Shown piece by piece: positions 11,965-23,700 of a stretch of DNA of 64,000 nucleotides. This stretch comes from Cryptomeria japonica (lineage: Eukaryota > Streptophyta > Pinopsida > Cupressales > Cupressaceae): assembly GCF_030272615.1 (NCBI RefSeq), contig NC_081407.1:270353870-270417869 (forward strand), in the 5' to 3' direction. How positions within the stretch are numbered: position 1 is the stretch's first letter; the number at the start of each line of letters is the position of its first letter. Made by a program: the position numbers and the translations under genes. The notes under the pieces are model-generated. The model was not told the DNA's origin, ran no database searches, and was given only the letters and a program-made list of their open reading frames with translations.

Positions 11965-13376
11965 GCGGGTCGATGAAACTCAAAATGTGAAAAATGAAGT
12001 TTCAAAGAGGCTTGCTCACACACCCATAGGACTTCTTGGTGCAAGTTATGGAGTCATGAAGAATGACTCAACTTTCCAAGGTTGGTTCCATGGTTCTCTA
12101 TCTCACAAGGTCCCTCAAACCAATGCCTTTGCTCTCAGATCACTGAGCAAAGTGGTTTAGGGATGACAAATGCAAGAACGAGGGATGTTTTTGATTGATT
12201 TTAACATGAGAATGCATCCTATCTATGCATGATTCCACAAATGCAATAAACTAGATTATAAGATGATAAGATTAGTAGTAATAATATCCTAACATGATAT
12301 ACTAGTTATATTATTTAAGCTAACGATAAAGGAAGTATTCTAAAATGTTTATTAGATTAATTCCTATTGCAAAGAGAGACTAGATGTGCTAAAATTGAGC
12401 ATAAGTGAGATACTAAAAGCTTGCATGGATCTAAAATGGAGGAATTGGAGCTCTATTTATAGCAAAAATAGGGCAATGGATGGCCAAGATTGAAAGAGTT
12501 AATCAAGGGTCAAGTTTGAAAGTTGATCAATCCATGTTTACAATTTTCACCAATGAAATGGTGACAATTGGCAACATAGGGTTGGTTGAGAGGAGATGTA
12601 AGAAGCATTAAATGCTTGAGAAGATCTCGTGGTTACCTTAGAAGGCAAGGGTTAAGGTTAGGTTAAGGTTATCCATTGGATAAAGCTTTTACCCAAGGGG
12701 TAAACTCTTGTGCAAAGGTTAAAGGAATAACTATGGTCAAAGCAATAAATGCTTGATGAGACCCTTGGGTTAGATGGAGGTTAAGTTAGGCAAAAAAGTC
12801 TCTAACCATGTCACTAAGGGTTAGTTAACCATTAATGGTTTGAAGACTTTGGGGACAAATTTGTAAGAGTCCTTCCAAATTTGGGGGCATTGACAAAGGC
12901 TGAAGACTTTACTCCAAATTTGAGAAGTGACCTCCTCAAATTTAGGGAAAGGGGATAATTGATGGGTTTGGGTTAATTGATTAGGATTAGATGAATTCTA
13001 GAAGAAATTAGGAATAGGGTCTAGGATGCAAGTGGGAGATGTAGGAAAGTGCAAGTGGGTGAGGGAAAAATAGAATTAATTAAAATAAATTGCTTTATTT
13101 CAATTTGGTTGCAATTTGGGGATTTTAAATAAATTAGATTTATTTAATTAGGGTAAACTATTTAATTAAATGTGAATTTAATTAAAAAGTAGAGAGGAGA
13201 GATTTAATTGAATAAAATGATTTATTCAATTAAATGATGAAAGGGGTTCTAGTGAATTTAACTAAATAAGTTGAATAATTTACTTAATTAAACAGAGGAA
13301 TGTGGGTGATTTAATTAAATAGAGGAATGAACATGAAATATTCATTTGGGAATATGGTCATTTTTATACATCTACA
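11951..13376 (-). mobile_element. 5' LTR of element A (1426 bp)
   Basis: Read on the minus strand the LTR begins TGTAGATG at 13376 and ends in ATACA at 11951, next to the PBS. A minus-strand TATA box (CTATAAATAGAGC) is at about 12452-12464, so U3 is about 0.9 kb and R-U5 about 0.48 kb. The first 300 bp of U3 hold several AT-only inverted repeats (about 13070-13340). Blocks of U3 match the element B LTR, e.g. around 12600-12700 against 17040-17120. The flanking bases at 13377-13381 are TTACC; the matching target copy would lie outside the window. Confidence 0.85.
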
Positions 13377-14912
13377 TTACCAACATGGTAGAATTGGAAT
13401 CATATTTGCTATCATACCACACATCACAGTTACCAGGTTTGAAATTTTTTATTTATTTTTCCAAAGGAAAAAACTATTTTGAAATCTTCTTACTAATGAT
13501 TTAAATGTCATTCTTATTATGTAGAACTGTTCGAATGAAAGGTTAAATAAAGTTTAGTCATCTTGGATTTGGCATTAGCTTGAATTGGTTTGGATGTTCG
13601 GTTGTTTATAAATTATAATTTATTTTATATAAATAAATATTTTCGCTTTTTAAATTTTGTTGATCAATAGGCTTATGCATTATATAAATTCACAGAGATA
13701 TTTGAAGATGGTTGGGCGGAAGATGACAGTTCCAAGGAAGAAAAGTGGTAATGCTCCTGCTCTTGCTGCTGAATCTTCTGGTGCAATGCCACTGCAATGA
13801 TGTTAATATAGGTTGTGATGCAATTGTCCCAATGTCACTTCAAACTTCTCTTTCCTTGGATGGATTGGGATCTCTTTTCTCCTTTGGGTGAAATTATAAA
13901 TATTAATTTCCAATCCATGGAGCTCGTGTATTGATCTATTCCTTCTCAGCTTGGGGCCTTGACTTCTCTGAAGTTGTTGGTTCTCTCTTCATATACTTTC
14001 TCCATATTTCACTGGAATGAATATTTTCAATTTTTTGTGAACAAATTGGTTTACCAAGATTGCCCACTATAGCAATCATTCATTTCTATCGCTGCCTGGG
14101 ACATAATCCTTGGGTTGAGGGCACCCTGGTATATCTCCTTTCATTATTGTATGAAGATTATCTTGAGAGATGAAATACCTTTTAATTTATCCTTATCTAT
14201 ATCATATGATAAAATTTAAAGATCAGACAAAAGTATAATTAATAGTAAAGAAGCAACGATTACTTGGAGAAGCTAGCTTTAACCAACATTGGCATCAAGC
14301 TAGATATTTGAAAGAGAATTTAAAAAATGATTTGGTTAGATACATATTATAAAAAATAATATTAATTAAAATCATGGTTGGTGATTTGTCTTAATATTTT
14401 GCATAAATGTGTCATGTTATGTGTTGATTTAGCATTTGATAATTAAACTTGGGACAAAGAAATTTATCATTTTAGTATGCACGAATTTTATTTAGTTGCC
14501 GAAAATTATAAGATACACTTTTTTAGTATATAGAATGCATATTTTTCTCTAACTTGTTCAAAACTTTGAGATATTATCTCTAAGTATCATGCAAACTATG
14601 CAACAATTTCCTTTGAATATGGTCAAATCCATACTAATTTAAGACAAAGATCAACCTAATGTTAATATTGTATTTCAAATTTGTATGTACTTAAAATACT
14701 ATTCTATAAATAAAATATTGTAATTGGAATTATCATATCCTCTATTCACATATAAATTTGTACTCTCCAACATATTTATGTATTTATTTATCTACAACAT
14801 TGGGTCATAGCAAGAGTCTTTATAAATCTCAAACCCATTCCACCACTCTAGAATTGTGTTCAGTTGTTACTACCTCTGCTACTATGTACCCAATTATTCT
14901 TTATAAGGTAGT
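13377..14912. other. no recognised gene
   Basis: AT-rich sequence without a supported coding region, RNA gene or element motif. A 30-codon frame near 13708-13800 has no recognisable similarity. It is probably old decayed intergenic DNA into which element A inserted. Confidence 0.5.
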
Positions 14913-15765
14913 GGTATTGATGCAGGAGCATTTGGTGGTGTAAGGGCAATCCTGCATCACCCAAAAAAAATTCTCTTTTTGTTTGTTTTCTTTTAATGTT
15001 TTTGCATTTATGGATACCCATTTGGACGAATAAGAAATTCCAACTTTTAGAATTGACAAGTTACTTTTTCTAGTCGACTGCCAAATTTAAAAAGTTTTTA
15101 TTTAAAGACAGATGTAGCCCAAATTTTGCAGAAAGCTTGGGAATGGAAAGATAAGTACTTTGGTGAAAGAAATAGGTTAAAATCATTTGCAATTTGAAAT
15201 TTATTCAAGTTTCAGTTTCTCGAAAAAACGAAAAAAATCTTCTAAGTCAAATTTGAGGCATTAAACAGCCTTGATCGGCCCCGAAAATGGAAAGAATCAA
15301 TTATTCACTTCTAGAGAGCTTTCCAATGGTTCAAATGGCACATCAATCCAATTCCTAGACCAAAAGTTATGGTTGCCAAAAGTTGGACAATTTTTTGGAA
15401 ACTTTCAGTTTTCAAATTTAGCTCAATTTTTAAATTCAAATTGTATGATTCGACGCTAGACTACTAGATTTTAATTTTTAAATTGTAATTTTGGCTCCAA
15501 GCTAAAAAAGGCTATTTAGGAAACTTGTGGGTCATTTCTTGAGTTAGTTTTGAAAGAGTGAATTTTGGGTTGGGAAAATTTTAGATTATGGGAAAGGGTT
15601 TTCCAGAAAACTCTGTAAGTTGTTGTGTTGCAGAATGTGGGAATTTATTCCTCTTGAATTTATTTGCATGTATTGAAGAATATTTCTAATAATAATAAAG
15701 TAATCTTTTTTTGTCTAAAATTGCTATGTTTTTTTTGTGTCTTAGGTTCTACCCTCATCAGGTAT
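14913..15765 (+). mobile_element. solo LTR (14918-15760, 843 bp) with target duplication GGTAT
   Basis: GGTAT at 14913-14917 is repeated exactly at 15761-15765. Between them the sequence begins TGATGCAGG and ends CCCTCATCA, giving the TG...CA ends and 5-bp terminal inverted repeat (TGATG/CATCA) of an LTR. A 10-bp perfect hairpin (14918-14927 with 14950-14959) lies at its start. AATAATAAAG-type polyadenylation-like sequence near 15690 suggests plus orientation. No internal region or second LTR is present, so this is a recombination remnant. Its family differs from elements A and B. Confidence 0.85.
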
Positions 15766-16400
15766 GACCTCCTCTTTCACGTTCTATAACTCTGGCAATT
15801 TGAATCTAGCATCCTCATGGCTTGCCTTCATGTCTCAATTCACAATGCCTTTAAGTCGATCCTCGTCAAGATATGTTGTATATTTGATCCCAACTCAAAG
15901 TTGCTTCCATCTCCTCAATTAGATATTTTTAAAGAAATCCATTTGAGAGAAATTTGTAGAGCATTTAATAAAATCATCATTTCGATGAAACTCAATAATC
16001 ACCTTGCTAAAACCATAGAACCTAGTGCCTTCATTTATCAAAACAACATAATTTTTTTAGAATCAAATGAAATAGAATAGAAAATTAGATGAACCAAGAC
16101 TACTCTCTTATATTTGTCGCTTTAATTTATGAGCATGTGTAACTAGACTTTGCCTACTCATGCACACCTCTGCATAAACACATCCAATGTGGACATCCAA
16201 CATGGTTAAATTTGTGAAACAAGCATCATATTTTGTTGGTCAAAGTGCACTCATTTTGAATGAAAAGTGGGACCAAAATAATGAAGTGGTATAACATTTT
16301 AACTATTAGTGCTTTGATATTTATACCTTTGATTAAAAATATACCAAGCCACATTATCGAAATTTCCACCATGTAAAGGAACATCGAGAATAAGAAATGA
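15766..16400. other. no recognised gene
   Basis: An 87-codon open frame at 15817-16080 has no recognisable domain and ordinary AT-rich composition. Nothing else is supported before the element B LTR, whose left boundary is itself uncertain here. Confidence 0.4.
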
Positions 16401-16669
16401 ATAGATCAACATACCTTTAGCTTTCAATTATGACAATATTGAGTATAAGGAATGAATTTTTTGTTACTGAAAATACTAAAATTATTGGTGATGTCATGGA
16501 AATGGGACAAGGCAACAACAAAGTTCAATGTTAATAAGTTAGTTTCAACCATAAAACTAAAACAAAGAACTAAAAACCATTCCAAACATATCAAAAGAGA
16601 TTTCAAAAATCATGAAAGAAGTATAACAAAACAAAAGAAAGGAGAAGAGCCTCCCTAAGATGCTTCTAT

Positions 16670-18300
16670 GATGCCTTTTGATGCTTCTCCCTTGTTTCTC
16701 CCCTCTCCAAGTCCCAAATGAGTGTAGCTCTCAGCTTTTACCACTAGCCATGGATGCCATATGGAGATTCAAGATGTTGGATGTGATAAAAAAATGCTAT
16801 GCAAGTGTAGATAGTGATGCTATGAAAAAACTCTATGCTAATACCAGTATAACAACAATTCTCTAATGCTTCCTTCTTTGCTTGAGGATAAGGGTTCTAT
16901 TTATAGAAGAAATGGGGAAATGAAGGGTTAAGATTGAGAAATATTAACAAGGGTTAGGATTGAAAGATATTTAATCCATGTGAGACTTTCAACCCAATCC
17001 CATGTTGACAAGTGTCACCATGAGGAGGCTTGAGAGGAGAGATAAGGAGCATTAAATGTTTGAGGGGACATGATGGTTACCCTAGGGGGTTGGGTTAGGG
17101 TTAGGTTAATGGATATTCCTTTTATCCAAGGGATAAATAAATGTGCAAGTGTTAAATGGTTACCTTAGTCCAAGAAATAAATGCTTTGAAGAGACCCATG
17201 AGTCAAAATGATGGTTAAGTTAGAGGAAAGTCTCTAACCAAAAGTAAAAGGTGAGTTAACCATAAATGGTTATGTTAGAGCCTTTAATGGTTTGGAAGAC
17301 TTTAGAGGTTAACCATTTGAAGACATAAAGCCTTTAATGGTTATTGAAGACTTTGGAGGTTTTTGAGAAGTGACTTCCTTTTATTTAGGAATGTGACAAT
17401 GATTGGGATATGATTAGGCTAATTAGAAGAGTTAGAAGAATCTAGAAGGGATTTAGGCATGCAAGTGGATTTTGTAGGAGAATGCAAGTGGGAGGAATTT
17501 TGAGATTTTCAATTGAAGTAAAATCATCTATTTCAATTAAATGGTGTAATTTGCATTTGGATAGATATTTAAAAAAATATTAATTTATTTAAATGTGAAT
17601 GTGAATTTGGGATTTTATTTAAATAAATCTTAATTTATTTACATGAGAAAAAGAAAGATAAAGCATTAAATGCTTGAAGACTTTGAGAGAAACCATTAAA
17701 GGCTTAAGAAGACTCTAGAAAGAAGCTATTAAGTTTGAAGACTTTAAGGGAAACCACTAAAGGCTTAAGAAGACTCTAGAAAGAAGCCATTGAGTTTGAA
17801 GACTTTAAGGGAAACCATTAAAGACTTGAGAAGACTCTAGAAGGAAGCCATTAAGTTTGAAGAATTTAAGGGAAGCCATTAAAGGTTTCAAGTGGGTGAG
17901 GATAAATAAAATTTTTAATAAATAATTTATTTATTTAAAATAGTTGTGCAACTTGCATTTGTAGGAAAATGCAAGTGGGTGGAGGATAAAGGTGATTTAA
18001 ATAAATGTTAATTTATTTAAATGTGAGAGATGGGATTTTGGGGGATTTAAATAAATATTAATTTATTTAAATGTGAGAGAAGATTTAATTAAACAAATAT
18101 GATTTATTTATTTAATTAATGGTCTGAATTTGGTTAAGTGAATTAAATCAAATAAATTGAATAATTTATTTAATTAATAGGAGAAGATGGTTAAGATGAA
18201 TTAATTAAACATTAATTTAATTAATTATTGATTGATGGTTAAATAATCAAATAAATACTAAATATTCATTTAATTAAATGAACATATTTATGTGTCTACA
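16670..18300 (-). mobile_element. 3' LTR of element B (left boundary uncertain)
   Basis: The minus-strand start is TGTAGACAC at 18300, directly after the polypurine tract. A minus-strand TATA box (TTCTATAAATAGAA) is at about 16890-16903; R-U5 lies left of it and may reach about 16400. Segments match the LTR of A (GAGAGGAGA, AAGCATTAAATG and GGTTAGGTTAA blocks near 17030-17120). U3 carries a 61-bp tandem repeat and an array of AT-only palindromes (17880-18290). GGGTTAGGGTTAGG near 17093 is telomere-like only by chance. Confidence 0.75.
17660..17890 (-). repeat. tandem repeat in element B LTR, about 61 bp x 4
   Basis: Four imperfect copies of a unit containing GTTTGAAGACTTTAAGGGAA, CCATTAAAGGCTT and AAGAAGACTCTAGAAAG. 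Related single-copy pieces (TTTGAAGACTTT) occur further down the LTR and in the LTR of element A, so the array probably grew within this LTR. Confidence 0.85.
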
Positions 18301-18316
18301 TTTGCCCCTCTTTGAG
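18301..18316 (-). other. polypurine tract of element B
   Basis: The minus strand reads CTCAAAGAGGGGCAAA immediately before the LTR start at 18300. A purine-rich run ending at the 3' LTR is the plus-strand primer for retroelement replication. It fixes the LTR boundary and the orientation of B. Confidence 0.82.
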
Positions 18317-19127
18317 ACGGTGCGGTTTTATCACATCATTTCAAAGAAAGAAAAATAGTTGTAAAGAAATATGTCTCATAAATGTTAATTTAGTGAGTGG
18401 TATGCCCCCTCGAGAGATGGGCCAAAATTTTTCAAAAATCGGGCGATCTCTTGAAAAAGAACGAGAAGTGGAGGGGAGGTAGAATAGAAGAAATTAGCAA
18501 TAACAGTTAAAAAATGGAAAAAAACAAAGTGAATATGGAGAAATGGCAAGCCAGTGAGTACCCGTAGGTTATGCAGGAGATACGGTGCAAATGTGGTGTT
18601 ATGATTTTCATTGATGCTATATAATTGATCAAAATGGTTGGACAATCTGGTGCAATTGGTTAAATTGCCTTGGTCGAGTCAAAGCGTGACAGTTGATGTT
18701 AGTTGTTCGCTTGGATAGGATAAAGTCTCAGTAAGTGAATCAAAGTGACCTGTTGAGACTTAGACAATTGATGTAATTTCCTGATGAAGTCAAGGTATCT
18801 AATGCAAAATACTCATTGAGACTTAGATAATTGATGTAATTGTCCGTTGGATTGTGTTTGATTGGTTGATCAATTGATAGTGTTTACGTTGTAGGTTGGT
18901 TGTGGTGAATCATAGCAACCCCGTTGAGACTAGGTCGTTATGAGAAATGTCTATTGTAGTCTAGGTGTGTCATGACCAATTACCTATTGAGACCCGAAGA
19001 TACTTGATCAGAGTATCTGTTGATGGTCTAGGTGTGCGTGAGTCAATGTACCTGTGCAGATAGAGTAACTTGCTTGATTGGGTTGATGGGAAACGATGAA
19101 GGGATTATTATTTATGATGATGACTGA

Positions 19128-19234
19128 GATGGGGAGGGTGAGCAGGGGATTCAATGTTAGATAGAAGGTATGGAGGACCTAGATGGGGAGGGTGGAGGGG
19201 GATTCAATGTTAGATAGAAGATATGGAGGACCTA
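19128..19234 (-). repeat. tandem duplication, unit 53-54 bp
   Basis: GATGGGGAGGGTG, TTCAATGTTAGATAGAAG and TATGGAGGACCTA occur in the same order at 19128-19181 and 19182-19234 with few differences, so the duplication is relatively recent. Confidence 0.9.
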
Positions 19235-20041
19235 GGACCCATTCCTATGGAAGAAGATCGAAAAAAAAGAGTAAGCATCATTGTCATTACTATGTATGAA
19301 CGATATGCGGCTATTATGAATGTATGGATGGATGGAATGCAACGGAATGCAATATATACAGATGAGATGGAATGACAATCCATAGTGCTATATTTTTCAT
19401 CATTGAGCAATGGTAGTATCAATCTTGGACGAGGCAGTAGGAACCAAGTTTGGAGCATTGTACCTGTAAGCAAGCAGCATAGATAAAGAATATGGACCCT
19501 CCATAATGGTTCATGCTCATATGGTCAAGGTATACGTTGTAGTCAGCAAGCCATAGTGATCCATAACTGTATTTTGCATAAGATCACGTAACTTAGTGAA
19601 CTTCCCACATAGACACCATTAGTACATGCCCCAGAACTTCATTTGAATAATTCGTAGATAATAAACAAAATGATACTTAGGAACCATCTCGGTCACTCTA
19701 ATCACTTGTGGATATCCCGGAGTAGCGTAGGAACCTGATATAGATGAATAAATAACTTATCAAACCGACCAAGTACTTGATAGCTTAAACAAAATTTTCT
19801 TGTCAAAGAAAATGTTAGCATGTCTTTGTTTTGGTAAGGAAGGATGCATCCTTGTTAAGACAGTTACATGTCAATGTTGATTGTTTTGTTGATTTGATAA
19901 GTGATCATCATTTTGAGTAGCTTAAAATGTTTGTTTGATGTTTGTTTTGATGCATATGTACAATGGATTTTTTATGCGTTGCCATGTTTTTGATTGATTT
20001 TTGATGTTTTATGATGTTTTGGGATTTTGTGAGTGTTTTTT

Positions 20042-20166
20042 AATGTTTTTGGTATTTTGTGAGATAGTTTTGAATGTTTTTGAATTTTGTGAGACAGTTT
20101 TTGAATGTTTTTGGTATTTTGTGAGACAGTTTTTGAATGTTTTTGGTATTTTGTGAGACAGTTTTG
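20042..20166 (-). repeat. minisatellite, 31 bp x 4
   Basis: Four copies of a unit with AATGTTTTTGGTATTTTG and TGAGACAGTTTTG at about 20042, 20073, 20104 and 20136. A degenerate copy precedes them at about 20010. It lies in the 3' non-coding part of element B. Confidence 0.9.
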
Positions 20167-20581
20167 AATGAAGAACTCAATGAATCATAAGTAATGTAGA
20201 ATCCACTTCCATTAATAGGTTTAAGAGCATTGCCCCCAGTTTAGACATGACTATGAAATTGCGGGATGCAAGATGCATGAAGTACTATCCTTGATTGCAT
20301 ATCAATAACAAGCCATGGTTTGAATGATGGATGAGTGGATGCAATGAATGTGATCGTAACAAGTCTAAAAGATAATGGAGCCATAGCCTTTACGAGTGGC
20401 GCCTGTTTGCCAAGTTTTCACCATCGCACTTACCCAAGGTGCCACCAGAGTGGTTGTTCACCATTTGGATGCATGGCTTTTCTTTACTATTTTGATTTTT
20501 TTGTTTGTTTTCTTTAGGACATTTATCTGAATGTTTTTGGTGTTTTTCTAATATGTATGGGAGCCTAATGTTTTGTACAAC

Positions 20582-21760
20582 TTATGTATGAAACCGTTTG
20601 AGGTGCATGTTGTTGATCGGATCTGCTAGTGCTTCCCCTTCTGAAGTAGCCAACTGATATGCCCCGGACCCAAAGACAACAGTGATAACATATGGACCCA
20701 GCCAGTTAGATTCAAACTTTCCCTGATGTTCTCTGTTTGGTTGGTTATGAGGATTCTCTTTGAGAACAAGATTACCTACCTCAAATGCACGAGGTCTAAC
20801 TCAATGATTATAGCTTCTTCTCATGCGCTACTGATAGGCCTTGAGGTGGTTGTATGCAGCTTGTCGCCTTTCATCAAGTAGTTCCAAGTCTTGGAGGCAG
20901 GAGACTTGATATGCTTCATCATCCATCAGATTATGCAAGGAAACCCGTAGAGATGGTATCTCGACCTCAATAGGAAGGATGGCTTCTGCTCCATAGACCA
21001 GCGAGTAGGGAGTTGTGCCTATAGGGATTCGAATGGTAGTTCGATATGCCCATAGTGTTGGATTTAATTGAACGTGCCAATCATGGTCGGCATCATTGAC
21101 TATCTTCTTGAGGATTCTCAATGTGTTCTTGTTGGATGCTTCAGCCTGATCATTGCCTTGTGGGTAATAGGGAGTGGAAAAGCAGTGTTGGATGTGAAAC
21201 TTCTCATAAAGCTCACGGACATCCTAATTTTTAAAAGGAAGCCCGTTATTTGTGATGATGGACATGGGTACACCATACCGACAGATGATGTAATTAAGGA
21301 TGAATGAGGCGATATGCTTGCCGATGACTTGGGTAAGTGGAACAACTTTGATCCACTTTGTGAAGTATTCAGTGGCAGTAATAATGAATTTGTGACCGTT
21401 GGATGAAGATGGATGAATTTTACCCACAAGGTCAAGTCCCCATTGACAAAAGGGCCATGGTGTTGTGATTGGTTGCAATTTATGTGCTGGTGCATGTATC
21501 AGGTCTCAATGAACTTGACATTTCTTGCATTTTCTAACAAAATAGTAGGAGTCTTTTTCCATGGACAACCAATAGTATCCAGCATGCATGATCTTCTTTG
21601 CTAAGGAAGGACCGCTTGAGTGAGTCCCACAAATTCCTTCATGTACCTCTTCCAAGGTCTTTGTTATCTCATCATGTTCTAGACATCGAAGGAGAGTACT
21701 ATCAAGACTGTGTCGATATAGAGTTTCAGCAATGATGGTATATCAAGCAGTTGGGCGAAT
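20582..21760 (-). pseudogene. element B integrase (degenerate, catalytic Asp lost)
   Basis: The zinc module is at about 21520-21720 (EVHEGICGTHSSG to CKKCQ). The core has GLDLVG, then ITNNG at about 21244-21253 where element A has IIDNG, and AEASNKN. The second catalytic aspartate is therefore Asn (codon 21248-21250). The C-terminal part, with NWLGPYVI, ends at the stop 20582-20584. In-frame stops occur near 21225, 21508 and 20830. The open segment at 20828-21121 matches A nearly residue by residue. Confidence 0.9.
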
Positions 21761-21839
21761 GAAGGTTTTGCGTTGGTTATTCGATTGGTTAGGAGGAAGT
21801 GTGTGATCACGAAGATAGGTGTAGAACTCACCATACCAC

Positions 21840-22345
21840 GGGGATTCAAAACCGACAAGGCAACATATCATCTCATATTTGGGGATGTCATAAGCGGGAA
21901 TCCACGGTTATTCTACCAAAAACTCATAGCATGTTGAATTTTTTGGAAGATCTAGGAGAGATGCAATTGTAGCCATGGCGTTAGTAGCTCGATTATGATC
22001 TCTGAGTATCTTCTCAAAGGTGATAGTCATAAATGATGCTTTTAAACTGTCCACCATTTGCTTGTACGACATGAGTTTATCATCCTTGGTCCGATATTCG
22101 TCTGTGACTTGTCGGATGACCAGTTGGGAGTCGCCATATATCTGTAGCTCTTTCAGTTTTCATTGTATGGATAGTCTGAGTCCTGTGATCAAGGCCTCAT
22201 ATTCTACTATGTTGTTTGTACATGGAAAAGTTAGCCTGTAAGACTTTGGGATGTTGTCACCTTGAGGTGTGATAAACATAACGTCTACCCCCGAGCCATG
22301 CCTATTATATGAACCATCAAAGTATAGTTTCTATGGTTGTGCTGT
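21840..22345 (-). pseudogene. element B archaeal-type RNase H (aRH)
   Basis: Readable motifs are YFDGSYNRHGSG, then NNIVEYEAL, then IYGDSQLV, matching A. The Asp, Glu and Asp active-site positions persist. A stop precedes KLYFDG where A has Trp, and others lie near 22165 and 21910. The domain sits between Ty3-type RNase H and integrase, the normal Tat order. Confidence 0.88.
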
Positions 22346-23700
22346 TGTGATCATGAATATCTCTTCATCTGGAAAATTGGAAATAAGAGGATGATCACCT
22401 ACGAGGGATGCATCGGCCAACTAATCTGCAATAACTTGGCCCTTGATAGCCTTACGGTCCACATACTCGATGTCAAATTCACTTAGAATCATCACCCATT
22501 TGGCCAAGTGGCCTGTCAATGCTGCTTTGTTGAGTAAGTACTTTAGTGGATCAATCTTAGCAATGAGTTGTACTTTATGTGTTAACAAGTAGTAACTCAG
22601 TTTAGTGGTTGCCAAGATTACTGCTAGGCAAGCTCGCTCAATAGGTGTATAATTGAGTTTATAGCCGACCAATGTGGGAGAGATGTAGTAAAAAAAACAC
22701 TCTTTCCCTTTTGCATTATGTTGTGCCAGTAGTATGCCTAATGTCATATTTATTGCTAAAATATAGAGCAATAGAGGTCTACTTGGATCTGGTGGGATCA
22801 GCAACGGTGTATTCATGAGATAGTCCTTAAGCATCTAGAATGCTTGCTGGCATCTGGCATCCCATTGAAAGTGAATGTTTTTGTGTAGCAGATGTGTAAA
22901 GGGATGACACTTATCTGCTAGTTGTGCAATGAATCTTCGGATAGATTGAATCCGCCCTTGTAATTTCCTTAACTAACTGATGTTCCTTGGAGGTGGCATG
23001 TCCATGATTGCTTTGACCTTTGCAGGATCAACCTCAATGCCTTTGCTTGAGACAATGTATCCTAGAATCTTCCCTGAGGTTACTCCAAAGACAGATTTCT
23101 TTAGGTTGAGTCGAACATGATATTGTTCTAGTCTATCAAAGATTTTATCTAATATTGTAAGATGACCTTCTCTTGTTAATGATTTTGCCAGTAAGTCATC
23201 GACATAATCCTCCATTATGGTATGCATCATATCATAAAAGATGGTGGTCATTGCTCTTTGATAGGTTGCCCCTACATTCTTTAGACCAAAAGGCATTACA
23301 TTCCAACAGTATGTTCCCCATGGACATGTGAAGGCATTTTTATGTTGATCCTCTGGAGCGATCTTTATCTGGTTGTACCTTGAAAAGCCATCCATGAGAG
23401 AAAGCATGGCATGTCCTGTTGTTAGGTCCACGATCATGCTAATGTTTGGTAGGTGGAAGTCATCTTTAGGGCATGCCTTGTTTAGATCTCTGAAGTCAGT
23501 ATAGATATAGATGCCCCCATTTGGTTTGCCGAAAGGTACAATGTTGGAGATCCAATCTGCATAATCAATTGGTCTAATAAAACCAACATCTAGGAGTTTC
23601 TTAAGTTCTTCTTTGACTAGTACCGTAATTTGGGGGTGCATCTTGCGAAGATTCTATTTGACAGGCTTAGCTCCTTCTGCTACGGTGAGGTGATGCATGA
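22346..23700 (-). pseudogene. element B reverse transcriptase and Ty3-type RNase H
   Basis: The segment 23641-22973 is open for 222 codons: TDFRDLNKACPKDDFHLP, then MPFGLKNVGATYQRAM, then YVDD at about 23196-23207 with both Asp residues present. The RNase H and connection follow at 22834-22421 (LYILAINMTLGILLAQ, then LAKWVMILSEFDIEYVD). Stops at about 22835 and 22970 and others break the frame. It is the best-preserved RT of the window. Confidence 0.93.

Larger units (their letters stand above)
1..13376 (-). mobile_element. Ty3/gypsy LTR retrotransposon A (Tat-like, dual RNase H), left end outside window
   Basis: On the minus strand the order is 5' LTR (11951-13376), PBS, leader, ORF1-like segment, gag with a CCHC-type knuckle, protease, linker, RT-RNase H, archaeal-type RNase H, then integrase ending at 1457. 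A second RNase H between RT-RNase H and integrase is the hallmark of the plant Tat group (Ogre, Retand and relatives). The 3' LTR should lie left of the window: in sister element B the gap from integrase stop to 3' LTR is about 2.3 kb. Numerous stops and frameshifts show the copy is dead. Confidence 0.93.
18317..20581 (-). other. untranslated 3' region of element B
   Basis: About 2.3 kb lie between integrase stop and polypurine tract with no coding frame recognised. It is rich in local repeats: paired segments around TGAGACTTAGA(C/T)AATTGATG (about 18750-18850), a 54-bp duplication and a 31-bp minisatellite (separate entries). Its left part has matches in element A at about 1139-1385. Confidence 0.7.

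Noticed and set aside
17085-17115. Interstitial telomere repeat (GGGTTAGGGTTAGG)
   Set aside because: Only two imperfect units, and not the plant TTTAGGG heptamer; it aligns with ordinary LTR sequence of element A.
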